Source: Bin75 sp965212135 (lineage in GTDB: Bacteria > Nitrospirota > Nitrospiria > Nitrospirales > UBA8639). From it: a stretch of 64,000 nucleotides of DNA. The stretch spans positions 868,001 through 932,000 of the forward strand of contig OZ243044.1 in assembly GCA_965212135.1 (NCBI GenBank). Reading direction: 5' to 3'. Under the pieces are notes generated by a model. It was not told the DNA's origin. It worked only from the letters and a program-made list of their open reading frames with translations, and made no database searches. Position 1 is the stretch's first letter, and each line of letters begins with the position of its first letter. The translations under genes were made by a program, and so were the position numbers. This document shows, piece after piece, positions 55,259 through 62,759 of the stretch.

Positions 55259-55483
55259 TTAAGCCGGAGCTGGAATCTCCAATTCCAGATATTGGACATG
55301 TGTGCGCGCCCGCGGCACGGCCCGACGCTCCAGCCGCAACTCTTCCAGATGAAACACCAGCGCGTCCTTCAGACGTTGCTCCACCTCCCGCCGCGTCGCC
55401 CCCGTTGCCCCACACCCCTCCACGTCCGGCGAGTACGCGGAAAATCCCGTAGCGGTCTTTTCAATAACGATTGCATACCTCAT
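55259..55483 (-). CDS. hicB: HicB-type antitoxin
   Basis: 74 aa. MRYAIVIEKTATGFSAYSPDVEGCGATGATRREVEQRLKDAL is the partially degraded RNase-H-like HicB fold. No C-terminal DNA-binding domain is present, so it is the short form. It overlaps hicA by ATGA and ends 54 bp before nuoCD. Confidence 0.85.
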   Translation of the reverse strand: MRYAIVIEKTATGFSAYSPDVEGCGATGATRREVEQRLKDALVFHLEELRLERRAVPRARTHVQYLELEIPAPA

Positions 55484-55668
55484 GGCTTCAACCTCGCTTG
55501 TTTGAAAATGTTGTGGTGTGTTCCAGACGCCATCTCCTCACTGAGTTTGCCCGCCACCGTCACCACACCTGGCTTGTCCGGATGGCGAAAGTGACGGTGG
55601 CTGCCTTTTGTTCGTGATAAACACCAGCCGTCATCTTGAAGCATTTTGATGATGGCCTTGACCTTCAT
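55480..55668 (-). CDS. hicA: HicA-type toxin (mRNA interferase)
   Basis: 62 aa double-stranded-RNA-binding-like fold. KVKAIIKMLQDDGWCLSRTKGSHRHFRHP contains the GSHRHF motif with the catalytic His. HicA cuts mRNA independent of ribosomes and is blocked by HicB. It precedes hicB as in most hicAB loci. Confidence 0.88.
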   Translation of the reverse strand: MKVKAIIKMLQDDGWCLSRTKGSHRHFRHPDKPGVVTVAGKLSEEMASGTHHNIFKQARLKP

Positions 55669-55748
55669 CCGTGGATTACACTTTCAGATACCCTCGAAAA
55701 AATAACATCTTCAACAGAATGACACCTATGGACACGATAGCCGACCAA

Positions 55749-55820
55749 TCATGCACCCTCACGCACGGACAGAACCGCCTCGGGAAAACGGGCTTGCAAT
55801 GTTTCAAGAACGCGGTGCAT
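55749..55820 (-). pseudogene. Truncated nuoC 5' fragment
   Basis: The second copy of the repeat starts with the nuoC ATG (55818-55820) and reads 18 nuoC codons, then runs into foreign sequence and stops at a TGA (55749-55751) after 23 codons. It is a broken remnant of nuoC, located just after the BamE-like lipoprotein gene. It might still be translated as a short peptide. Confidence 0.85.
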
Positions 55821-55822
55821 GG
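55765..55822. repeat. 58-bp direct repeat, copy 2 (nuoC 5' remnant)
   Basis: Perfect copy of 55131-55188 upstream of hicA. It probably marks the ancestral position of the nuoC start before the hicAB segment was inserted, or a duplication made during insertion. Confidence 0.95.
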
Positions 55823-55838
55823 GATAAAGAGCCTGACT

Positions 55839-56225
55839 TCATTCAATTTTTATTTCGTAGCGCTTCACATGATCTTCAAAAAAATTCCTGCCCCAGCCGG
55901 TTAATTTTCCTTTGCCATCGAAAACAAGAGGCGTGAAATCGCCTTCAGCAGTGCCGTATATTCCGCCTCCTATGCCTTCTTTCATGGCAGTGCGATACAA
56001 CCATGCCGATCCCCACGTGTATCCCTCGGACGTCGCTGGCTGATCCATTTTTTCAAGAACTTGCTGTTTGGTCATACCGATATTGAGGGCCAGCAGATTT
56101 TCATTGTTGTGCGAGATTTCCGATTGCACACTGTTGTATGCAATCGTTGAATGCACGGGCGAACCCACACATCCCAAGAGCATCAGAAAAGCCGAAACTG
56201 CCAAAACACCAGCGACTATTCTCAA
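55839..56225 (-). CDS. Lipoprotein with SmpA/OmlA-like domain
   Basis: 128 aa. Signal peptide MRIVAGVLAVSAFLMLLGC with lipobox LLGC (Cys19). The mature part NIGMTKQQVLEKMDQPATSEGYTWGSAWLYRT shows the BamE/SmpA-type helix-Gly-Pro turn. It separates nuoB from nuoCD and does not belong to complex I. A second lipoprotein of similar style lies at 24870-25379. Confidence 0.68.
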   Translation of the reverse strand: MRIVAGVLAVSAFLMLLGCVGSPVHSTIAYNSVQSEISHNNENLLALNIGMTKQQVLEKMDQPATSEGYTWGSAWLYRTAMKEGIGGGIYGTAEGDFTPLVFDGKGKLTGWGRNFFEDHVKRYEIKIE

Positions 56226-56267
56226 CGCGTAAATTCCTTTCGTAGAACAACGTCTTCCGCCTTTTCT

Positions 56268-56293
56268 GTCATTCCCGCCTTCGCGGGCATGAC
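56268..56293. repeat. REP-like palindrome
   Basis: GTCATTCCCGC / GCGGGCATGAC, an 11-bp imperfect inverted repeat with a CTTC loop in the gap between nuoB and the lipoprotein gene. This pattern recurs as dispersed REP elements in many genomes; no second copy was seen in this window. Confidence 0.5.
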
Positions 56294-56325
56294 GAACGCG
56301 CCTTCACTGCATGACGACAACGCCT

Positions 56326-56805
56326 TCACTTCACAAACACCTTTTCCTGCTGAATTTTCTCCTGCAATTTAATCAAGGCATCCAGCAACGCTTCCGGGCG
56401 AGGGGGGCAGCCTGTCACGTACACGTCCACGGGCACGATTTGATCCACGCCCTGCACCACGCTGTAGCTGTTGTAATGATTGCCCGAGGTCGCGCAGGAG
56501 CCCATGGAGATCACGTAGCGCGGTTCGGGCATCTGGTCGTAGATGCGCCGAATCACCGGCGCCATCTTTCGGCACACGGTTCCGGCCACGATCATCACGT
56601 CGGATTGCCGTGGCGACGCCCGAAACACCCCCGCCCCGAATCGGTCAATGTCATACCGCGAGGACACCGACGCAATCATTTCAATCGCGCAGCAAGCCAG
56701 CCCAAACGTCATCGGCCACAAAGCCGACTTCCTGCACCAGCTCACCAGATAATCAAGATTGGTCGTCAGAATATTCGGTTCAAACTGCCGTTCCAACATG
56801 CTCAT
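56326..56805 (-). CDS. nuoB: NADH-quinone oxidoreductase subunit B
   Basis: 159 aa, holds cluster N2, the last electron donor to quinone. Ligands are the adjacent Cys38-Cys39 (GLACCAIEM), Cys104 (MGSCATSG) and Cys133 (TGCPPRPE). Conserved GAGVFRASPRQSD follows Cys39. Confidence 0.96.
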   Translation of the reverse strand: MSMLERQFEPNILTTNLDYLVSWCRKSALWPMTFGLACCAIEMIASVSSRYDIDRFGAGVFRASPRQSDVMIVAGTVCRKMAPVIRRIYDQMPEPRYVISMGSCATSGNHYNSYSVVQGVDQIVPVDVYVTGCPPRPEALLDALIKLQEKIQQEKVFVK

Positions 56806-56820
56806 AATGTGTCACTCCCC

Positions 56821-56973
56821 AAAGCCGCCCCACCGACACCCGAACAACCCGTCCCGCCATGGCACATTCCAAAAGCCGCCCCACCGACACCCGAACAACC
56901 CGTCCCGCCATGGCACATTCCAAAAGCCGTCCCACCGACGCCCGAACGACCCGTCCCGCCATGGGACACCCAA
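56821..56973. repeat. 51-bp tandem repeat, three copies
   Basis: Units start at 56821, 56872 and 56923; copies 1 and 2 are almost identical and copy 3 diverges. A degenerate partial fourth starts near 56973. The array fills most of the 225-bp gap between nuoA and nuoB. A 51-bp unit is a multiple of three, so it translates as repeated peptides on both strands, but I see no support for coding. Confidence 0.92.
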
Positions 56974-57030
56974 AACGCCGTGCCATCGCCCACGGGACGG
57001 AATTCCACAAACTCCCGACCGCCACAAGCC

Positions 57031-57402
57031 CTATTCCCACTCCAGCGCACCCTTCTTCCAGACGTACCAGAACCCCACCACCAGGATAGCGATGAACACG
57101 CCCATTTCAATCAGCCCCAACAGGCCCAGCTTGTGAAACGCCACGGCCCAGGGGAACAGAAAGACAATTTCAATATCAAAGACGACAAACAGCATCGCGA
57201 TGATGTAATAGCGCATGGGAAATTGAATGCGGGCATCCATAAAAAGCGGGCTGCCGCTTTCATATGGAAGGAGCTTGGCGCGATAGGGACGGCTTGGCCG
57301 CACGATCCAGCCCGCCACCAGCGACACCACGCCAAACGCCGTGGCGATGACGGCAAACAGGGCGATGGGAATATAATTGACAGGAACGGCTTCGCCACCC
57401 AT
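57031..57402 (-). CDS. nuoA: NADH-quinone oxidoreductase subunit A
   Basis: 123 aa, three membrane helices. KLLPYESGSPLFMDARIQFPMRYYIIAMLFVVFDIEIVFLFPWA is the characteristic second half of NuoA/ND3, including the loop ESG cysteine-less variant. First subunit gene of the operon; starts 30 bp after midA. Confidence 0.95.
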   Translation of the reverse strand: MGGEAVPVNYIPIALFAVIATAFGVVSLVAGWIVRPSRPYRAKLLPYESGSPLFMDARIQFPMRYYIIAMLFVVFDIEIVFLFPWAVAFHKLGLLGLIEMGVFIAILVVGFWYVWKKGALEWE

Positions 57403-57432
57403 CCCGGTTTCACCTGTAATCAGCGTTGCGCA

Positions 57433-58614
57433 TCAGGCCTCGTGCCCCTGTGCCGTCATGGACGGGACGGCGGCCAGCGCCGAATCAAAAAACGGACGAT
57501 GCCGCAACCCGCGAAGCGGCGAGAGCGCGGCCCCTTTGTGCTGGATCAAAATTTTGAAGGTGGTCCCCATGCCATGATGGCGCAACAGGCTCGCGGCCAT
57601 CCGAACCATGTCCGATTCCTGGTCACAGTCCCGAATCAAGTCCTCAATCCCCAAACTCATCAAAAAATGCGCCAGATTCGTCAACCCCATCGTGGTTAAT
57701 CCCGCCCGTTCTCCTGCATGCGCCAGGCTCGAAAAATTCACATGCGCGGTCAAATCCTGCTCCCCGACGCGCACATAGGGATTCGTCGAAACCGTATGCC
57801 GGTGATAGCCCATCAGTGTCCCGTTCTTTCGCTCGGGCGCGAAATAATCCCTGGACGTGTGGCCATAATCAATCGTGATCACCACGCCGCGATCCAGCAC
57901 CCTGGCGACGTGCGTGATCCATTTCACGGCTTCCAAGTTGATTTCCGTGGTAAACCCGTCCGGCAGCGCCACCCCAAGATCAGTCAGAAACGATGCCAGT
58001 TCAGGCGTGGACGGCTCTCCGGCGATTTCCATGAACTCATGGTCGCGGCTGGTCACGTACAATTCCCGCAGACCGTCTTGCGTCATCCGAATTCTGTGAA
58101 CCGGAAACGCGTCCACCAACTCATTCGAGAACAGCATCCCGGTCAGACTGCCGTCCGACACACGACCCAGATCATCAACCCATTGAATCCTGTCTTCGTG
58201 CATATTCCAAGCAGACAGCGTTTCCCGCTGGCGTCGCCGCAGGGCCGGACTGCGTTCGACCAGGATGCAGGCCAACCGGGGCACAAGAGAGGCGTGCCGC
58301 TCTTCACACTCCCGCAACATGTCCCGGAGCAGCACCCCTTCCCCCGGACCCATTTCAACAAGATGGAACACGTCGGGATGCCCAAGCCGTTCATCAATTT
58401 CAACAAGCTGGCCCACAAGACACCTGGCCAGCAACGGGGACAGACAGGGAGCGGTGAAAAAATCGCCGCCCTCCATCCCAATCGGCGACGCCGACCGGGG
58501 CCGACTCCCGCCCATCATATAGTACCCGTCCTCCTCATCGTAGAGGGCAAGTTCCATAAACCTGGCAAACGTCAGGGGACCGGCCTGCTCAATAAGCGTG
58601 GTGATTTTCTTCAT
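57433..58614 (-). CDS. MidA/NDUFAF7-like SAM methyltransferase
   Basis: 393 aa, DUF185 family. GDFFTAPCLSPLLARCLVGQL and MGPGEGVLLRDML (AdoMet loop) are present, then VVITIDYGHTSRDYFAPERKNGTLMGYHRHTVSTNPY. The mitochondrial member NDUFAF7 dimethylates an arginine of the NDUFS2 (NuoD-type) subunit and is needed for complex I assembly. Location directly in front of nuoA on the same strand supports the same target in this bacterium; this is inference from context. No gene symbol is firmly established in bacteria. Confidence 0.85.
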   Translation of the reverse strand: MKKITTLIEQAGPLTFARFMELALYDEEDGYYMMGGSRPRSASPIGMEGGDFFTAPCLSPLLARCLVGQLVEIDERLGHPDVFHLVEMGPGEGVLLRDMLRECEERHASLVPRLACILVERSPALRRRQRETLSAWNMHEDRIQWVDDLGRVSDGSLTGMLFSNELVDAFPVHRIRMTQDGLRELYVTSRDHEFMEIAGEPSTPELASFLTDLGVALPDGFTTEINLEAVKWITHVARVLDRGVVITIDYGHTSRDYFAPERKNGTLMGYHRHTVSTNPYVRVGEQDLTAHVNFSSLAHAGERAGLTTMGLTNLAHFLMSLGIEDLIRDCDQESDMVRMAASLLRHHGMGTTFKILIQHKGAALSPLRGLRHRPFFDSALAAVPSMTAQGHEA

Positions 58615-58768
58615 GGATCATGAAAGGAAAATGCGGCTTTTTTATTCCTTCCAACAGGATAACCCTGTTAGCTGCATTGATAAGCAATTATCCGTAAGGC
58701 CAGAGTATGCATGCTCTCTTAGGCCAAGCGGATTGTACTTTAGCTTCCATTCCAATGATTAGTCAAAG

Positions 58769-58840
58769 TATAATTGTCTGATGTAAAAGAATGATTCTTT
58801 GAGTGAGCAAGTCGAGAATTCAAGGAATGAATATTCGACT
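58769..58840 (+). promoter_or_regulatory. Promoter -10 box and inverted repeat before TdeIII-type cassette
   Basis: TATAAT (58769-58774) has no strong -35. An imperfect 12-bp inverted repeat (58810-58821 / 58829-58840, 10 of 12 paired, 7-bp spacer) lies downstream near the expected transcript start. It could be an operator of the restriction cassette. The 288-bp gap 58615-58902 is A+T-rich and otherwise without a gene. Confidence 0.4.
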
Positions 58841-58902
58841 AAAAATTGTCAGGATGCTGGTTTCTTGATTATAAATAGCAATTTGTAAGAGCTATAAGTA
58901 GC

Positions 58903-60135
58903 ATGGCTAACGCGTCATCTCTCACATCAGAAGAACGTCAAATTCCTCTTTATCAAGGGCCTGATCTCCCTACGAACCCACAAGATGTAGACCACGCCAC
59001 ACCGCTAGAAAGCTTGTCGCTTAGCTGGACTGAGAAGCAACTTCCGGAACGCGAACGAACAAAACATGTCCATCGCCTCCATCCTTATTTAGGGAAATAT
59101 ATCCCTCAGCTTGTTGAAATTTTTCTCCGCAAGTACTGCTCGCCCGGCATGACCGTACTTGACCCATTTTCAGGGTCGGGCACGACCTTGGTGCAGGCAA
59201 ATGAATTGAACATCAACGGCATTGGCTGCGACATTTCCGCTTTTAATGTCTTGATAGGAAAGGTCAAGACAGCCTCTTATAATCTACTACTCCTACAAGA
59301 GGAAGTTGCCGACATCATGGAGAAAATGGCGCCACTATCATGCCATGCCTACTCTTCTTTGTTCGCCTCCCCCGGCCCCTTGCCGACCATTGATAGATGC
59401 AACGCTACGCCTTATCTCCAGGATTGGTTTGCACCACAGGCATTAGAAGAATTGCTGATCTTTAGAGCATTGATTCCCAACTATCAGTATCAGGACTTTC
59501 TTAAATTGGTGTTGTCGCGTGCGGCTCGTTCAGCCCGTCTCACAACCCACTTTGACCTTGATTTTCCCAAAAAGCCGATTACCGAGCCGTATGACTGCTA
59601 TAAACATAGCCGGACTTGTGCCCCAACTACGACTGCCATCAAATTTCTCATTCGGTATAGCCAAGATGGTCTACAGCGCATCAAAGATTTTTCGCGCGTA
59701 AGTACGCAGGCAACGGTGCAGCTTGTTCATGGAGATAGCCGGACAGTACCGTTTGACCCTGTTGATGCCGTGATCACCAGCCCCCCGTATGTCGGCTTAA
59801 TCGACTACCATGAGCAACATCGTTATGCTTTTGAATTGCTAGGCCTAGCCGATAACTGTGACAACGAAATCGGACCGGCTGTGCGCGGGCAAAGTCAGTC
59901 AGCAAAGACAGCCTACGTGACAGATGTCGCTGCAGTTTTTCGGAATGCTGTGTCCTGTATGCGACCTGGCGGCAAACTGATTGTTGTCGCCGGTGATAAA
60001 TTCAATCTCTACCCACTGATATTAAACAATCTCAACCTAGTCCACGACGCAACCCTGCGACGACATGTCAATCGGCGGACAGGCAGGCGTGAAGGAAATT
60101 TTTTTGAGTCAATTTTTGTTTGTACAAAACGGTGA
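58903..60135 (+). CDS. N4-cytosine-type DNA methyltransferase
   Basis: 410 aa. AdoMet motif I DPFSGSGTT at residues 87-95; catalytic motif IV TSPPY at 292-296, the SPPY form of N4-cytosine methyltransferases. The order I then IV differs from the HindIII-type enzyme. The N-terminal 60 residues and the part between the motifs should contain target recognition. Its TGA overlaps a possible GTG start of the endonuclease gene. It should protect the TdeIII-type site, probably GGNCC. Confidence 0.85.
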   Translation: MANASSLTSEERQIPLYQGPDLPTNPQDVDHATPLESLSLSWTEKQLPERERTKHVHRLHPYLGKYIPQLVEIFLRKYCSPGMTVLDPFSGSGTTLVQANELNINGIGCDISAFNVLIGKVKTASYNLLLLQEEVADIMEKMAPLSCHAYSSLFASPGPLPTIDRCNATPYLQDWFAPQALEELLIFRALIPNYQYQDFLKLVLSRAARSARLTTHFDLDFPKKPITEPYDCYKHSRTCAPTTTAIKFLIRYSQDGLQRIKDFSRVSTQATVQLVHGDSRTVPFDPVDAVITSPPYVGLIDYHEQHRYAFELLGLADNCDNEIGPAVRGQSQSAKTAYVTDVAAVFRNAVSCMRPGGKLIVVAGDKFNLYPLILNNLNLVHDATLRRHVNRRTGRREGNFFESIFVCTKR

Positions 60136-60137
60136 CC

Positions 60138-60977
60138 ATGGCGGCACTCCCTGACCCCACGGTTGAAGCGGCCATTCAAGAAGTTATTACGACCATGATG
60201 GACAAGGTCATGGATCGAGTGCTGGTACAAGACCCGTTTATCAAAGAAGACCTTCGCAATAAGCAACCACTCTACGCAGCCCTCGTGCCTGCTGAAATCT
60301 TCAAAGGCTCGCATTTTGAGCGTCGATTTGTAACCCCATTCGGAAAAGTATGGGAAAAACTTGCCGCGGTGGTTGGAGAACGCGGCATGGGATTTGCAAA
60401 AACAGATTACGAGATTCGAGGCATGATACCAAGGAAACGCCTCCAACGTATCCAAGAAACGTTGAATGCCCTGGAACACACCAAAACCGAAAAAACAGGT
60501 CGCACGCCTGAGTGGAATAGAGAACTGAAGTATGTACTCGAAGGAGGCGGTCGGCCTACTCCCACAACTGTGGTGTGCGATGTATTTGTGTCTGCGTCAC
60601 CGGATACCCCAGGATACGCCTTTGAGATTAAAGCCCCATTGCCAAATAGCGATCAAACAAAAGTGAGCAAAGAAAAACTGCTGAAATTGTATGCGATGGA
60701 GCCTGTGAAGATACATGGTGCGTATTATGCCCTGCCATATAACCCTTATGGCACAAGATCACAGTACAACTGGAAATTTCCAATGCGCTGGTTTGATATG
60801 CACACCGACCCATGTGTGCTAATCGGCGAAGAATTGTGGGATAAGTTGGGCGGGGCTGGAACCTATCAATCGTTTATCACTATTGTCCGTAAATTAGGGA
60901 AACATTACCACGAGCGTATTTACAACGAGTATTTAGGCATCATCCCACCGCAATCTTCAAAAGATTTTGGGTTGTGA
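60138..60977 (+). CDS. TdeIII-type type II restriction endonuclease
   Basis: 279 aa. The family resemblance is to TdeIII endonucleases (prototype reported to recognise GGNCC). The PD-(D/E)XK core is TTVVCDVFVSASPD...YAFEIKAPLPNSDQ, with Asp148, Glu163 and Lys165. The ATG at 60138 is preferred; a GTG at 60132 overlaps the methyltransferase stop. The gene is followed by the ATPase gene within 35 bp, so the three genes are one transcript. Confidence 0.8.
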   Translation: MAALPDPTVEAAIQEVITTMMDKVMDRVLVQDPFIKEDLRNKQPLYAALVPAEIFKGSHFERRFVTPFGKVWEKLAAVVGERGMGFAKTDYEIRGMIPRKRLQRIQETLNALEHTKTEKTGRTPEWNRELKYVLEGGGRPTPTTVVCDVFVSASPDTPGYAFEIKAPLPNSDQTKVSKEKLLKLYAMEPVKIHGAYYALPYNPYGTRSQYNWKFPMRWFDMHTDPCVLIGEELWDKLGGAGTYQSFITIVRKLGKHYHERIYNEYLGIIPPQSSKDFGL

Positions 60978-61010
60978 TGCTATATCAAAAATCACACTTA
61001 ATTGGTTGCC

Positions 61011-62660
61011 ATGCCTGGTAAAATCGGCAGATTTAGATTTAGAAATACTGACCAAATTGGGGCAGCCGGTGCCGAGGATGACGAATTCCTCAAAACGTGC
61101 TTCGTTGATACGGGCAACCTTAGAATACTGGAAGATCTGGATGACCATCGACAAATCGTTCTTGGACGCACTGGTTCAGGAAAGTCTGCTCTGCTCTTGA
61201 TGCTCGGTGCAGACAGGCAACACCAAGTGATCAAAATCTCGCCAGAAGGACTCGCATTAAGGTATGTTTCCAATTCAACTATTCTCAATTTTTTTGAGGA
61301 TTTAGGAGTGAACCTCGACCCATTTTTTAAACTTCTCTGGCGACATGTTCTAGCAATTGAAATTTTAAGAGATTACTTTTCTAAATACGAAAAAGGAAAC
61401 AAAACCTCTCCTTGGGAAAGTCTTCGTCATATGTTTACTGACAATTCTCGTCAGCATCGAAAAAACCGAGAGGCTATAAGTTACTTGGAAAAATGGGGGA
61501 GTAAGTTTTGGAAAGAAACAGAAGATCGGGTTAAGGAAATTACTCAGCGTGTGGAGAAAGATCTTGGTGCGGAGGTTAAAACAGGTCTTGGAATAAGTTT
61601 CCTTGACCTTGGAGGACAAGCTACCGCACACCAGACACTGACTGAAGAAAAAAAACTTGAACTACGATCTCGTGGCCAAGAGATAATTAGCCAAGCACAG
61701 GTAGAAGGACTCCAAAAAATACTGGAGCTGTTGGATTCTATTCTTGATGACCGACAAAAAGCCTATTACGTTGTAATTGACGCTCTGGACGAAAATTGGG
61801 TTGAAGAGCGGCTGAGATACAAGCTCATTATGGCCTTAATTTTTAATTCTCGGGAATTCCTCAATGTCAAAAATGCCAAATTGGTAATTGCGCTCCGTCG
61901 CGATCTTATCGAACGCGTGTTCAAAATGACGTGCGACTCTGGCTTTCAAGAGGAAAAATACCAATCACTGTGTCTCCAGCTCAATTGGGATAAAGAACAA
62001 ATTCTTGAAGTTCTTGATAGTCGAATCAATCAGTTGGTTGAAAGGTCATATACTAAGGGATCTGTGAACCGTAAAGATTTGTTTCCACAAAAATACGAAG
62101 GCCAAGACATAGACGACTTTATTTTTTCAATTGCTCCGCGTCCTCGTGATGTGATCGCCTTCTTCAATACTTTTTTTACGACAGCCACTCATTCCACAAA
62201 GATAAGTAAACAGGATTTGAAAACCGCAGAAGGCGAATACTCACAATCTCGCTTGCGAGCATTGAGAGATGAATGGCGTGGAGATTATCCAACCCTGTTA
62301 GAATTCGCCAAAATTCTTCAGGGACAATCAACATCCTTTAAAATTGAAACAATCAAGCCCACACAAGTTTCCGATTTATGTTTACAACAAGTCATTTCTG
62401 AAAACCCAGGGAGAAGGGATATTCTTCTGAACTACGCAATACAAGTAGTCAATTGCATACTCGACATTCCCACTTTCACAATTCTACTGATGCGATCCTT
62501 TTATCACGTTGGGCTCATTGGGATCAAACTACAGCCCCATGAGTCTGTGTCATACGTAGACAAATATAGGGTTATATCCAATAGCGAAATCACACTTAGT
62601 ACCAGTGTCGTTATTTTCCCACCCTATAGAAGAGCACTCGGCATTGTGGAAAAAAAGTAA
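61011..62660 (+). CDS. P-loop ATPase, Sll1717-like
   Basis: 549 aa, A+T-rich. Walker A GRTGSGKS at 52-59; a Walker-B-like VVIDALDENW in the middle, in the STAND/KAP-like AAA+ style. It resembles the Sll1717 family of P-loop ATPases, which occur in defence-rich regions; function unknown. The C-terminal half is alpha-helical and unassigned. The ATG at 61011 is preferred over the TTG at 61002. It is adjacent to TdeIII-type genes and may be a bystander or an added defence component. Confidence 0.65.
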   Translation: MPGKIGRFRFRNTDQIGAAGAEDDEFLKTCFVDTGNLRILEDLDDHRQIVLGRTGSGKSALLLMLGADRQHQVIKISPEGLALRYVSNSTILNFFEDLGVNLDPFFKLLWRHVLAIEILRDYFSKYEKGNKTSPWESLRHMFTDNSRQHRKNREAISYLEKWGSKFWKETEDRVKEITQRVEKDLGAEVKTGLGISFLDLGGQATAHQTLTEEKKLELRSRGQEIISQAQVEGLQKILELLDSILDDRQKAYYVVIDALDENWVEERLRYKLIMALIFNSREFLNVKNAKLVIALRRDLIERVFKMTCDSGFQEEKYQSLCLQLNWDKEQILEVLDSRINQLVERSYTKGSVNRKDLFPQKYEGQDIDDFIFSIAPRPRDVIAFFNTFFTTATHSTKISKQDLKTAEGEYSQSRLRALRDEWRGDYPTLLEFAKILQGQSTSFKIETIKPTQVSDLCLQQVISENPGRRDILLNYAIQVVNCILDIPTFTILLMRSFYHVGLIGIKLQPHESVSYVDKYRVISNSEITLSTSVVIFPPYRRALGIVEKK

Positions 62661-62759
62661 CACCATTTGCTAAATTTTCATTCCAACTATTTCCCACATA
62701 CAAAGTTAGGGGCTACGCCCACACAACACACCATATGCACAGTTGTAGATTCTACCGCC

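Noticed and set aside
54278..55594. 438-codon plus-strand frame opposite nuoCD and hicB
   Set aside because: Antisense shadow of nuoCD; no family similarity. The same holds for long frames opposite nuoL and addA.
56821..57089. 51-bp repeats as a CRISPR array or repeat-protein gene
   Set aside because: There are no spacers between units, so it is not CRISPR. Translations exist on both strands but lack a ribosome-binding site and homology.
58653..58669. AACAGG/CCTGTT inverted repeat after midA
   Set aside because: Short 6-bp arms; too weak to call a terminator or operator.
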